Shown here piece by piece: positions 25,438 through 34,913 of a stretch of DNA of 64,000 nt (position 1 is the stretch's first letter; every line of letters begins with the position of its first letter). A model generated the notes under the pieces. The model was not told the origin of the DNA. It was given only the letters and a program-made list of their open reading frames with translations, and did no database searches. Source of the stretch: Rhizobium sp. L51/94. Its GTDB lineage: Bacteria > Pseudomonadota > Alphaproteobacteria > Rhizobiales > Rhizobiaceae. The stretch covers positions 215,226 to 279,225 of the forward strand of contig NZ_CP072145.1 of NCBI RefSeq assembly GCF_019355555.1, in the 5' to 3' direction. Both the position numbers and the translations under genes were made by a program.

Positions 25438-28038
25438 ATGTCCAATATTTTCGTTCCAGCATTGTTTCGGGTCTTCAGTTCAGAAAAATCTAAGCGTTCG
25501 ATCAAAGCTCCCCCAAGAAGACGGCTGTTCTCGAATATTTGCCGACCTCTTACACAGCTTGTTCAGCCGCAATGCGAAGTAGGACTCATCATAGTTCTCA
25601 TAATTGTTGCCGTATTCTCGGCCGTTCTGGCAACAATTGGTTGGTGCGACAATGACAGCAACCAGGCGATCCTCACTGAACTTCGGACGATTGAGATTGC
25701 GAGTGCAATGCTGCAGCGTGACGTCCTCAGTGTTCGCACAGATTTCCTGCGCGACCTGAACCCTGCTTTCGCTAATTTGAAAGCGCTACGGGCGAGCGTT
25801 ACGAAATTGCAAAATATGTTCGGCACTATTGCTCATTATCAGGCTGACGGGCTTGGGACAGTTCTGATGCGGGTTGACGCCTCGGTCAGCGAAGCTGAGT
25901 TAGCTGTCGCTTCGTTCAAAGCCAAATGTGTGGCCCTGGAAGAATCTTATGCACGGTTCGAACGCTCTCTAGAAGAGATGTCAGCGCCCTCTCAAAACTT
26001 CCGCGCATCAGATGAAAGGTTAATCAGTCAACTGAATAGTCTCATGCCGCAATTTGTGCTCCATCAAAACAAATCAATGGCATCGAAAATCACTACGTAT
26101 CTTGACGCGTTAGAACGCGTGGAAGTCGAAAACGAAGATTTGAAAAACAGCACCGTGCGCAACGGCAGATTGATCATTTCTCAAATTGATGAGATCAACG
26201 AGTCGTTTTCTGTCATTCAGTCTTCAAATATTGTCGACACAACGAAGGAGTTAGAACAGAAGTATCTCAAACTGTATCGATCAGACCACATTAAGGAGCA
26301 AATTTCCCGCATATTTGTTGGCATTATCTCGTTAAGCCTGTGCCTATACATTTTCTTCTTAATTCGCGAGTTTCAAAATCAAAACCGGAGATTGTCGCGC
26401 AGGTTGAAGTTCGAGGAAATGATCAAAACCGTCGGGACTTGTTTTAACGATCATCTTTATACGCAGCGATCATTGGAACAATCAGCCCAAACCGCTTTAG
26501 TATTGGTCAAGGATTTCTTTTGCGCAAAACAGTGCACACTGGTGTTGATAGACATCAACGGCGATCGAATAAAGGAAGCCTTCTCATCCGACAATAGTGA
26601 CCTCGTTCTGGACCTCAAGAAAATTTGCGACATTTCCAAACTGGTCTGTAAAAATTATAACGATCCATTATTTCGTATTATGCCCTCTAAAGAGGTCGGT
26701 TGTTTAAGCAATGAAAATGCCGGCCTGTGCTTGTTGCTTGCCTTGAAGGTTTCCAATGATACGCTGGCTATCTGCTCTGCGGCTTACGATGCGGATCGCC
26801 TGGTGGTGTCTCCTTGCGAAATTCAACTTTTTGAACTCGCGGCGAGGTGCGTATACCACTACGCAGACATTATGCGCAGGCAGACTGAATGCAAAAACCT
26901 TGAGAGACGGCTCGCGCACGCCGAGCGGCTGAAAGCCATGGGGACAGTCGCGGGGGGGATTGCACACGAGTTCAACAATATTCTTAGTTCCATTCTGGGA
27001 TACGCGCAACTAATGCGGGAAAATATAATTTCATACTCTCTAATCCGCCAATATTCAGAACACATTCTTTTTGCTGGCGACAGGGCGAGGCTGATAATAG
27101 ATCAAATCCTCGCCATGAGCCGAAAAGTTGATCGGACGACAATGCCTTTCAATGTTTCCGATCTGATCATTGATATCTTGCCGCTACTCCGTATGCAGCT
27201 TGGGAAGGGCATCGAACTGGATGTCAATCTTGAACAGAGACACTCCGTTATCGATGGCAATCCACTGGAGCTACAACAGATCTTGATGAATTTATGCAAA
27301 AACGCCTCCGAAGCGACAGGAGCCAAAGGGCAGATCTACATTAACGTGTCACGCATTCTATTGCCGGAGCAAAGGATTCTGTCCCACAGTGTTATACCGG
27401 GCGGCGAGTATATCCTGCTGGGCATCTCGGATAATGGATCCGGAATCGCGAAGACAGCTTTACCCCGTATTTTTGATCCCTTTTTCACCACGCGCACGCG
27501 TTCGGGGGGTACGGGTTTGGGACTTTCCGCTGTTCATGCGCATGTCAGCGCACTCGGGGGATATGTCGACGTTACTTCGATTGTGGGAAAAGGTACGAAC
27601 TTCAATATCTATCTCCAGCCGTCCCTCGAAAAACCAGTCGCGCTTCACAAACATTTTGGGTTTCACGCAACGCCCCTCGGCAGAGGCGAGACTGTTGCCA
27701 TAATAGATCCAGATCAGGCAGCCTTGGCTCTTTACGAAGAGAAAGTCGCCGCCTTAGGATACGAACCTGTCGGTTTTACAAATATGAGGGACCTTGTCGA
27801 TTGGACTTCGAGTGGACAAAAATTGAATTTGATTCTGACCACTTACGACATGTTTCTTGAGGGTCGAAGTATGGAAACTGCGGATTTTGTTTTAAAAACG
27901 TCGCCCACAATCGTCATCATAAAAGACAGTACAAACATATCGGATGCTTACGCTGAAGATGGGACGACCTGCTTTTTATTAGAGCCTGTGTCGTCGCGCG
28001 CAATGGCCCGCGCTCTCAACTTGAAAATAGCTGAGTAG
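25438..28038 (+). CDS. virA: VirA sensor histidine kinase
   Basis: The 866-aa inner-membrane kinase senses plant phenolics, sugars and acidity and phosphorylates VirG. It has TM1 (about residues 45-65, LIIVLIIVAVFSAVLATIGW), a periplasmic sensor region, TM2 (about 295-312, IFVGIISLSLCLYIFFLI), a linker, the kinase H-box GGIAHEFNNIL with phospho-His near 510, N box LMNLCKNASEA, G1/G2 boxes DNGSGIA and GGTGLGLS, and a C-terminal receiver-like domain. The receiver lacks the usual phospho-Asp (LILTTYD) and the conserved Lys. GAAGGA precedes the ATG. IS256 ends only about 60 bp upstream, so the native promoter is gone or displaced. Confidence 0.93.
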   Translation: MSNIFVPALFRVFSSEKSKRSIKAPPRRRLFSNICRPLTQLVQPQCEVGLIIVLIIVAVFSAVLATIGWCDNDSNQAILTELRTIEIASAMLQRDVLSVRTDFLRDLNPAFANLKALRASVTKLQNMFGTIAHYQADGLGTVLMRVDASVSEAELAVASFKAKCVALEESYARFERSLEEMSAPSQNFRASDERLISQLNSLMPQFVLHQNKSMASKITTYLDALERVEVENEDLKNSTVRNGRLIISQIDEINESFSVIQSSNIVDTTKELEQKYLKLYRSDHIKEQISRIFVGIISLSLCLYIFFLIREFQNQNRRLSRRLKFEEMIKTVGTCFNDHLYTQRSLEQSAQTALVLVKDFFCAKQCTLVLIDINGDRIKEAFSSDNSDLVLDLKKICDISKLVCKNYNDPLFRIMPSKEVGCLSNENAGLCLLLALKVSNDTLAICSAAYDADRLVVSPCEIQLFELAARCVYHYADIMRRQTECKNLERRLAHAERLKAMGTVAGGIAHEFNNILSSILGYAQLMRENIISYSLIRQYSEHILFAGDRARLIIDQILAMSRKVDRTTMPFNVSDLIIDILPLLRMQLGKGIELDVNLEQRHSVIDGNPLELQQILMNLCKNASEATGAKGQIYINVSRILLPEQRILSHSVIPGGEYILLGISDNGSGIAKTALPRIFDPFFTTRTRSGGTGLGLSAVHAHVSALGGYVDVTSIVGKGTNFNIYLQPSLEKPVALHKHFGFHATPLGRGETVAIIDPDQAALALYEEKVAALGYEPVGFTNMRDLVDWTSSGQKLNLILTTYDMFLEGRSMETADFVLKTSPTIVIIKDSTNISDAYAEDGTTCFLLEPVSSRAMARALNLKIAE

Positions 28039-28329
28039 TAAGTGCTGACCGAGTGAGGTCTGCATAGAATTCGCATGGCGAAACAAACCGTGTGTCCTAC
28101 CAGAGCTCAATGAAATTAACTTACGGAGTTCCGTTTCGGGTCAAGTCATAGTTCAACATGGTGGAAGAAGATTTCGCTGCGGGAACGGCTCTCAGTATCA
28201 GTCAGTATATACTGCTGATGATCGTAAGACCGTATGTCCTTCTTCTCGCCTGGGGTGGCTCATCCTACACTGGACTTCCGAGGGTTGCTCGGACAGACCG
28301 AGCCGATCCTCATCACAGGAGGACGAGCC

Positions 28330-28791
28330 GTGGCAGATTATAGAGAAGCTTTTGTTGGAATCGACGTCGCAAAGCTGAAGAATGCTATTTCTGTTGCCGA
28401 ATCTGGCCGGGACGGAGAGGTTCGGTATTTCGGTGAGGTTGAGGCGACGGATGCCAGCATACGCCGCGTAATCCAGCGAATAACCGCAAAGTTTGATCGC
28501 GTGCATTTCTGTTATGAGGCAGGCCCGACGGCCTATGGTCTACATCGGCTGATCCGGTCGCTTGGCCATGAATGTATTGTTGTAGCCCCGTCGTTGATCC
28601 CGAGGAAGCCCGGCGACCGTGTGAAGACGAACCGTCGAGATTCACTCGCGCTCGCCCGGCTATTAAGAGCCGGCGAGCTAACGGCGGTGTGGGTCCCCGA
28701 CGAAAGCCATGAAGCTATGCGCGATCTTGTTCGTGCTCGCGCTGCTGCTGTCGAGACACTACGGGTTCACCGGCAACAGATAAGTGCTTTG
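28330..28791 (+). pseudogene. IS110-family transposase fragment (different type)
   Basis: An AGGAGG site precedes a GTG start at 28330 and the frame MADYREAFVGIDVAKLKNAISVAESG has the RuvC-like first Asp; DRVKTNRRDSLALARLLRAG carries the later acidic residues. About 154 codons remain before the sequence switches to an IS66 remnant at about 28791. A palindrome CAGTATATACTG lies upstream near 28202. The protein differs from the IS110 at 20314. Confidence 0.82.
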
Positions 28792-28989
28792 TAGGCCATG
28801 ACGATTCCTGAGCCATCCCAGTAGATCAGCTTGGTCCGCCTTGCGAGACCGGAACACGAAAACCGTTCCGGTGAACGGGTCGTTGTGCAGTTCGTTCTTC
28901 ACCAGCGCCGCCAAGCCGTCATGGCCCTTGGGGAAATCTACGGGCTTGGTCGCTACCATGATCCTGACACGGTTCGACGTAAAGATCAT
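28792..28989 (-). pseudogene. IS66 tnpB fragment
   Basis: About 66 codons from ATG 28989 encode the N-terminal part of an IS66 TnpB (RIMVATKPVDFPKGHDGLAALV, TGTVFVFRSRKADQADLLGW). The rest is missing where the IS110 fragment begins. It overlaps the upstream tnpA remnant by four bases, as in intact elements. Confidence 0.8.
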
Positions 28990-29380
28990 GTCGCCGCCGC
29001 CAGAGCTCGGGCGATGGCAGATATCCGGCCAGCAGACGCACCATCCACAAGACGAATGGTGACTGGACCCAGGACGATCTCGGCGCGCGTGGCGGCCTTG
29101 ACCGTCGGCTGCTTTGGCGCTGGCGTCTCGATGACGATCGCCGAAAACTCGACCGCGTTTTCCGGCTCTGGCAACAACAACTTGCCCTGCCGCGCCAGCG
29201 TGCGCCAGGACGACAGGTGGTTGGCCTTCAGGCCGTAGCGTCCTGCTACTTCATTCACCGTTGCGCCTGGTCGCAAGCTCTCTGAAACGATCCGTGCCTT
29301 GACCTCATCCGGCCATTGGCGATGCGATGCGCCTCACCCCTGCTCCGTCGCGTTGTGACGACCTTCAACGTAGACTCCAT
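28986..29380 (-). pseudogene. IS66 tnpA remnant with a frameshift
   Basis: A start at 29380 (MESTLKVVTTRRSRGEA) is separated by a one-base shift near 29325 from the main frame (SHRQWPDEVKARIVSESLRPGATVNEVAGRYGLKANHLSSWR), which then runs to 28986 with the usual C-terminal GPVTIRLVDGASAGRISAIARAL. It belongs with the adjacent tnpB fragment. Confidence 0.78.
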
Positions 29381-29950
29381 AGAGAAACTCCTTGTCGCTC
29401 GTCCATGGTCTGTCGATCACACATCAGGCGTTTGACGACAATGTGGGGGTAAAACACCGGTTACTCCAGAGTTCGATTTCATGAAAGTGCAACAGCTTCA
29501 GCACTTTCGCGCTGTGCTTGAGGTCTCGCGACAAGCGATCAAGGTAGGCAGAGGATGACGTCCCTAAATCTCCCGTCATATCCGCTTACGACGCGCACGC
29601 CACCATCATCATGAATGAGGCGGAATAGCAAATGTCCAACAATCTCGTGGTTCCTGAAAATATCACGATCCTGCCCCTGCTGTCAAAGTCGCCTGAGTTG
29701 AACCCGGTCGAAAACCTCTGCCAGCTGATGCGCCAGAACGGGCTCTCGAACGAGATTTTCGAATCCTACCGAGATATTGTCGACCATTGCCGCGACGCCC
29801 GGCGGAATCTTGAAAGGCAGCCATGGCGCATCATCTCTATAGGTCGCCTTAAATGGGCACATTGGTTCTGATCATTGAGCGCTTTTACAACTAAAACAAC
29901 CTTTGGTTTAGGATAAACATCAAGTCAAACTCCATTGCATTGCGCTCGTC
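29381..29950. pseudogene. IS scraps between virA and virB, including an IS630 transposase 3' end
   Basis: At 29632-29871 (+) a frame encodes NITILPLLSKSPELNPVENLCQLMRQNGLSNEIFESY, the DDE C-terminus of an IS630 relative of the two larger copies but clearly diverged from them. Upstream (29480-29560) MKVQQLQHFRAVLEVSRQ resembles the start of a LysR protein but breaks off. Nothing here looks functional. Confidence 0.65.
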
Positions 29951-29990
29951 TTTCAATTGAAACATGAAGTCAGTGTTTCAAAATCGAAAC
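29951..29990 (+). promoter_or_regulatory. Two vir boxes of the virB promoter
   Basis: TTTCAATTGAAAC (29951-29963) is a full vir box and TTTCAAAATCGAAAC (29976-29990) a second, weaker one. Centre spacing is about 26 bp. Phosphorylated VirG binds such sites, and this pair lies about 90-130 bp upstream of virB1, consistent with activation of the whole virB operon. Confidence 0.9.
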
Positions 29991-30081
29991 GTAACAGGCT
30001 ACTCGCACAATCAATCTCGTCAGATGTAGTTGTTCCTTTCAACAAGGCGCAACGGCGGTAACGGATGCGAGGATATTGCGC

Positions 30082-30798
30082 ATGTTGAAAACAACAGGCG
30101 GCTTCTCCACGGTTTTGTGGGCATTGATGATTCAGCCCGCAGCGGCGGCTCCCCTTTCTTTGATGACATTTGACCGCTACGCCCAAGAGTGCGGGCCATC
30201 TGTCGCGTCTTCTACGCTTGCGGCAATTGCTAAAGTTGAAAGCCAGCTGGATCCGCTCGCCATGCACGACAACACGACGGGCGAGACCCTTCACTGGAAT
30301 GAGCAGGCGCGAGCCATTCGCAGCGCCAGCGATCGACTTCAGGCGGGTCATTCCATTGATGTCGGATTAATGCAAATCAACTCAGCGAATTTCTCGACCT
30401 TGCGCCTGTCAATCGGAGAAGCCTTTGAGCCATGCCCGTCCTTATCAGCTGCAGCCAGGATTCTCGTCAAGAGTTACCGTGGAGGCACGACGACCAAGGA
30501 AAGGCAACAATCTCTCCGTCAAGCGCTCTCGATGTACAACACCGGCGATCCGCAAGATGGGTTTGCAAACGGGTATGTACGCAGGGTTGAAGTTGCAGCC
30601 CAACAACTTGTTCCAGCATTGAGTGACGTTTCAAAAAACGAAAATGGTGACGATAGGATGGAAGAGACGTGGAACGTTTGGGAAACCTACGATCAGCAGC
30701 GTCTGCCATCCGTACCGCCCGATCTTCGTGGTTCTGATCCGCCTGTTTCTGAACATAAAAACCAGATCTTGCTCGACTTAAAGGATGGAGGTGCATGA
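30082..30798 (+). CDS. virB1: VirB1 lytic transglycosylase
   Basis: The 238-aa periplasmic protein opens peptidoglycan for assembly of the type IV secretion system and yields the secreted VirB1* C-terminal part. It has a signal peptide (MLKTTGGFSTVLWALMIQPAAAA), an SLT domain with the catalytic Glu in AIAKVESQLDP, and GLMQIN plus ALSMYNTGDP motifs. The ATG at 30082 follows GCGAGGA; an in-frame TTG two codons earlier is less likely. First gene of the virB operon, overlapping virB2 (ATGA). Confidence 0.95.
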   Translation: MLKTTGGFSTVLWALMIQPAAAAPLSLMTFDRYAQECGPSVASSTLAAIAKVESQLDPLAMHDNTTGETLHWNEQARAIRSASDRLQAGHSIDVGLMQINSANFSTLRLSIGEAFEPCPSLSAAARILVKSYRGGTTTKERQQSLRQALSMYNTGDPQDGFANGYVRRVEVAAQQLVPALSDVSKNENGDDRMEETWNVWETYDQQRLPSVPPDLRGSDPPVSEHKNQILLDLKDGGA

Positions 30799-31160
30799 TG
30801 CATGCATTGGACGACAGACAACAATCAAAGTTTTTTTGCGCTGTGCAACGGGCAGTGCGGCATGTCGCTACCTGTGCCCGAGCCGTTGTCACGACCGTCG
30901 CAATAAGCGCCGTCTTATCTAGACCGGCTGCGGCACAGGCTTCGGGGGGGACTGACCCGACGGCTATGGTAAACAACATATGTACGTTTATCCTTGGTCC
31001 TTTTGGACAGTCGCTCGCGGTACTCGGGATTGTTGCCATCGGTGTGTCCTGGATGTTCGGCCGTGCCTCGCTCGGTCTGGTCGCCGGCGTTGTCGGAGGC
31101 ATCGTGATCATGTTTGGGGCCAGTTTTCTGGGGCGGACGCTTACGGGAGGTGGCGGCTGA
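30795..31160 (+). CDS. virB2: VirB2 T-pilin
   Basis: The 121-aa pre-pilin has a long signal peptide ending near RPAAAQ. The mature part (ASGGTDPTAMVNNICTFILG onward) contains two hydrophobic segments (LAVLGIVAIGVSWMF, LVAGVVGGIVIMFGASFLG). In octopine plasmids the mature peptide is cyclised and forms the T-pilus. GGAGG lies just before the start. It overlaps both virB1 and virB3. Confidence 0.95.
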   Translation: MMHALDDRQQSKFFCAVQRAVRHVATCARAVVTTVAISAVLSRPAAAQASGGTDPTAMVNNICTFILGPFGQSLAVLGIVAIGVSWMFGRASLGLVAGVVGGIVIMFGASFLGRTLTGGGG

Positions 31161-31486
31161 TGAGAGAACGTTTAGAGGAATCAACTCTCTATCTGGCAGC
31201 TACGCGGCCAGCGCTGTTTCTAGGCGTCCCGCTTACAATGGCCGGATTGTTCATGATGATGGCGGGGTTTGTCATCGTCATAGTGCAGAACCCGCTTTAC
31301 GAAATGATCCTTATTCCGTTGTGGCTCGCCGCGCGGCTTATTGTCGAGCGTGACTACAATGCCGCCAGCGTTGTTTTGCTGTTCTTGCAGACGGCGGGCA
31401 GGAGTGTCGATGGAGCGACTTGGGGAGGAGCCAGTGTTAGCCCCAATCCAATCAAGGTACCAAAGCGGGGAAGAGGAATAGCCTGA
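31160..31486 (+). CDS. virB3: VirB3 inner-membrane T4SS component
   Basis: The 108-aa protein (MREERLEES-like start MRERLEEST) has a hydrophobic pair near residues 20-60 (LGVPLTMAGLFMMMAGFVIVIV, LIPLWLAARLIVERDYNA). It works with VirB4 and VirB6 at the inner membrane during pilus assembly. The ATG at 31160 overlaps the virB2 stop; a longer frame from 30980 is ruled out by this coupling and the usual 108-aa length. Confidence 0.93.
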   Translation: MRERLEESTLYLAATRPALFLGVPLTMAGLFMMMAGFVIVIVQNPLYEMILIPLWLAARLIVERDYNAASVVLLFLQTAGRSVDGATWGGASVSPNPIKVPKRGRGIA

Positions 31487-33855
31487 TGCTTGGCAATAGT
31501 GGTACAGCTGAGAGATCTGGCGAAGTCTATCTGCCTTATGTCGGTCATCTCAATGACAATGTCGTGCTTCTCGCAGACGGATCGATTATGACGATGGCGC
31601 ATGTCAGCGGTCTTGCCTTTGAGCTGGAAGACAATGAAACGCGCAATGCGCGCGCACGCGCTTTCAATATGCTTTTCCGCAACATTGCGGATGACAATGT
31701 GTCGATCTATGCCCATCTCGTCCGTCATAGCGATGTGAGGCCCCCGCCTCCACGGAATTTTCGGAGTGTCTTTGCAGCGCGTCTTGATCATGCTTTCGAA
31801 GAGCGTGTGCTTTCGGGTAATCTCTATCGAAACGATCATTTCCTCGCTCTTATGATCCATCCGCGCACGGCACTCGGCAACGTCAGGGGCAGGTTTGCCA
31901 GATTTCACAAAAAAAAGGAGAGCGATCTTGCAAACCAGATGCGCCACATTGAGGACGTGTGGCATGTGGTATCCGGTGCTCTCGAAATGTATGGCCTGCG
32001 GCGACTCGGGATCAGGGAGAAAAATGAAGTCCTGTTTAGCGAGGTTGGCGAAGCATTGCGGCTGATCATGACCTGCCGTTTTGCCAGGGTACCACTGGTC
32101 AGCGGATCGCTTGGCGCATCCATCTATACGGATCGCGTCATCTGCGGCAAACGCGCTATCGAAATAAGGACGCCTAAGGACCGGTATGTCGGCTCCATCT
32201 TCTCCTTTCGGGAATATCCTGCAAAAACCCGACCGGGCATGCTCAATACATTGCTATCATCGGATTTCCCGCTTGTCCTGAGCCAGAGCTTTTCTTTTCT
32301 CACGCGCGCCCAGGCCCACGCCAAACTGAGCCTGAAATCCAGCCAGATGCAAAGCGCCGGCGACAAGGCTGTGACGCAGGTCAGCGCGCTGGGCGAGGCA
32401 GAAGATGCCTTGGCCAGCGGTGAATTCGTGATGGGTTCTCATCACCTGAGCCTTTGCGTCTATGGCGAAGATCTCAACCAACTGGCAAATTGCGGAGCGA
32501 AAGCCCGTACTCGCCTGGCCGACGCCGGTGCCGTCATCGTCCAGGAAGGAATCGGCATGGAAGCGGCCTATTGGTCGCAGCTTCCAGGGAATATGAGATG
32601 GCGCACACGTCCAGGGGCAATCACGTCGCACAATTTTGCCGGTTTGGTGTCATTCGAGAACTTCCCTGAAGGCTCATCATCCGGCCACTGGGGGGATGCA
32701 ATAGCCCGCTTCCGCACAAACGGTGGAACCGCTTTCGATTATATTCCGCACGAGCATGATGTCGGTATGACCGCGATATTCGGGCCGATAGGCCGCGGCA
32801 AGACCACGCTCATGACTTTCCTGCTTGCAATGCTGGAGCAAAGCATGGTCAGCCGCAGTGGAACCGTGGTGTTCTTTGACAAGGATCGAGGCGGTGAATT
32901 GTTGGTGCGAGCGACAGGCGGAACCTACCTTGCTCTCAGGAGAGGTGTTCCAAGTGGCTTGGCACCTTTGCGCGGTCTTTCCAATACGCCGATGTCCCGG
33001 GACTTTTTGCGGCAATGGATCATGGCCCTGATCGAAAGCGATGGGCGCGGCAGCATCACTCCGGAGGAAAACCGACTTCTGGAGCGCGGGATAAGACGGC
33101 AGATGTCATACGAGCCACAGATGAGATCACTTGCTGGTCTGCGAGAGTTTCTTCTGCATGGACCTTCAGAAGGGGCCGGCGCGCGCCTGCAACGCTGGTG
33201 CCGGAACAACGCGCTCGGATGGGCCTTCGACGGTGAAACCGACGACGTCAAGTTGGATCCCTCTATCACAGGGTTCGATATGACACATCTTCTGGAATAC
33301 GAGGACGTATGCGCGCCGGCTGCTGCTTACCTTCTTCACCGGATCGGGGAAGTTGTCGATGGTCGTCGATTTGTGATGAGTTGCGATGAATTCCGCGCCT
33401 ACTTGCTTAACCCCAAATTCTCCTCGGTCATCGACAAGTTCCTGCTCACAGTGCGCAAGAACAATGGGCTGTTGATCCTTGCGACACAACAGCCGGAACA
33501 CGTGCTGGAATCCAGTCTTGGTGCCAGTCTTGTGGCACAATGCATGACGAAGATTTTCTACCCTTCGCCCACCGCCGACCGATCTGCGTATATCGACGGT
33601 CTGAAATGTACCGAAAGAGAATTCCAGGCTGTGCGTGAGGATATGGCGATCGGCAGCCGCAAATTTCTCCTGAAGCGAGAGAGTGGCAGTGTCATTTGCG
33701 AATTCGATCTCCGCGATATTCGTGAATTTGTCGCCGTTCTGTCTGGGCGCGCCAATACGGTCCGGTTTGTGGATCAGCTTCGCAAGACTTGCGGAGAGGA
33801 TCCTTCAGCATGGCTCGAGACATTTATGGACCGCTACCATGAAGCAGGCGATTAA
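31486..33855 (+). CDS. virB4: VirB4 T4SS ATPase
   Basis: At 789 aa it equals the family length. VirB4 powers pilus assembly and substrate transfer at the inner membrane. The N-terminal CagE/TrbE/VirB domain is followed by Walker A GPIGRGKTT (about residues 433-441), VFFDKDRGGE, the Walker B region VMSCDEFRAYL and the motif LLILATQQPEHVL. It starts on the last base of the virB3 stop. The gene is followed by an unusual 250-bp gap before virB5. Confidence 0.95.
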   Translation: MLGNSGTAERSGEVYLPYVGHLNDNVVLLADGSIMTMAHVSGLAFELEDNETRNARARAFNMLFRNIADDNVSIYAHLVRHSDVRPPPPRNFRSVFAARLDHAFEERVLSGNLYRNDHFLALMIHPRTALGNVRGRFARFHKKKESDLANQMRHIEDVWHVVSGALEMYGLRRLGIREKNEVLFSEVGEALRLIMTCRFARVPLVSGSLGASIYTDRVICGKRAIEIRTPKDRYVGSIFSFREYPAKTRPGMLNTLLSSDFPLVLSQSFSFLTRAQAHAKLSLKSSQMQSAGDKAVTQVSALGEAEDALASGEFVMGSHHLSLCVYGEDLNQLANCGAKARTRLADAGAVIVQEGIGMEAAYWSQLPGNMRWRTRPGAITSHNFAGLVSFENFPEGSSSGHWGDAIARFRTNGGTAFDYIPHEHDVGMTAIFGPIGRGKTTLMTFLLAMLEQSMVSRSGTVVFFDKDRGGELLVRATGGTYLALRRGVPSGLAPLRGLSNTPMSRDFLRQWIMALIESDGRGSITPEENRLLERGIRRQMSYEPQMRSLAGLREFLLHGPSEGAGARLQRWCRNNALGWAFDGETDDVKLDPSITGFDMTHLLEYEDVCAPAAAYLLHRIGEVVDGRRFVMSCDEFRAYLLNPKFSSVIDKFLLTVRKNNGLLILATQQPEHVLESSLGASLVAQCMTKIFYPSPTADRSAYIDGLKCTEREFQAVREDMAIGSRKFLLKRESGSVICEFDLRDIREFVAVLSGRANTVRFVDQLRKTCGEDPSAWLETFMDRYHEAGD

Positions 33856-34105
33856 GAGTGTCCGGTCATGGCTGAAACACGTTTCACGGCCTCCGTCAAC
33901 CGCTGTCACATCGGTTGCATTCCTTTGGCATCGTCCGGGTCGAGACACTCGTCCGGGAGATGCAAACAAACCGATATAAACGCCCGGCCGTTCGGGCACT
34001 GCACACCAACAACGATGCAGTGAGAGGTCCAAGGCATCAAATCCATCCATCGCGCTTTTCCAGATTGGCATCGGCGTGAGATGTGGTGACGAAAGGATAC
34101 ATGTT
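33856..34105. other. Intergenic gap in the virB operon between virB4 and virB5
   Basis: Other virB neighbours overlap or nearly touch, but here 250 bp separate virB4 from virB5. No gene is seen. A GAAAGGA site at its right end serves virB5. It may be a degenerate duplication or an insertion scar. Confidence 0.6.
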
Positions 34106-34768
34106 ATGAAAACTGCACAATTTGGCTTAACAGTTCTTGTCGCGTCTCTGCTGATATCCACTCCCACCAAGGCTCAGTTTGTTGTCAGCGATCCGGTAAC
34201 CGAGAGTGAAACTCTAGCAACCGCATTGTCTACGGCCTCCAATCTTGAACAAATGATCACCATGGTCACGGTCTTGACGTCTGCTTTTGGCGTTGTGGGC
34301 TTGATGAGTGCCCTTGATCAAAAAAATCAGTATCCTTCGACAAATATGCTCGAAAAGCAGATGTTTTCTGCCGATGGAACTAACTCGGATGTTGCGCGCG
34401 CGATTACATCGGATAACGACCGGCAGGTGTCGGGCAGTGATGCAGAGGCCGACCTGCTGCGTGAGCAAATCACCGGTGCGGCAAATGCCATCGGCGTAGC
34501 CGCCGAAAATCTCGATGCGATGGACAAGCGGCTGGATGCCAACAGCAAGACCGCCGGCCAGCTTTCCCGGTCACGCAACATCATGCAAGCGACGGTTTTA
34601 AACGGGTTGCTTCTCAAGCACATACACGATGCAATTATTCAGAATGTTCAGGCCACGAACCTCCTGACGATGACGACTGCGCAGTCTGGCCTTCACGAAG
34701 CCGAAGAAGCTGCTGTTCAGCGAGACGAACACCAAAAAACTGCGCGGATTTTCTCGCCTCTTTATTAA
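34106..34768 (+). CDS. virB5: VirB5 minor pilin
   Basis: The 220-aa periplasmic protein has a signal peptide (MKTAQFGLTVLVASLLISTPTKA) and a mainly helical mature part (QFVVSDPVTESETLATAL, then MITMVTVLTSAFGVVGLM). VirB5 sits at the T-pilus tip and helps host recognition. The ATG at 34106 with GAAAGGA upstream gives the usual length; an earlier in-frame start would remove the signal peptide from the N-terminus. Confidence 0.93.
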   Translation: MKTAQFGLTVLVASLLISTPTKAQFVVSDPVTESETLATALSTASNLEQMITMVTVLTSAFGVVGLMSALDQKNQYPSTNMLEKQMFSADGTNSDVARAITSDNDRQVSGSDAEADLLREQITGAANAIGVAAENLDAMDKRLDANSKTAGQLSRSRNIMQATVLNGLLLKHIHDAIIQNVQATNLLTMTTAQSGLHEAEEAAVQRDEHQKTARIFSPLY

Positions 34769-34913
34769 AATCATGGCGAGCTAACCATGACCTTCAGAGT
34801 TCATTTGGCTCACTCTGACCCTGACTCCAAGCAAAAAGCATTCTTCAGCATCGGACCGAAAAGTGGGAATCGGTTTTCGGTCCGATGCTCTCTCAGAACG
34901 ACAGGAGGGAAAG

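Noticed and set aside
29480..29560. LysR regulator 5' end
   Set aside because: Only about 15 residues resemble a LysR start before the frame degrades; too little to call a gene.
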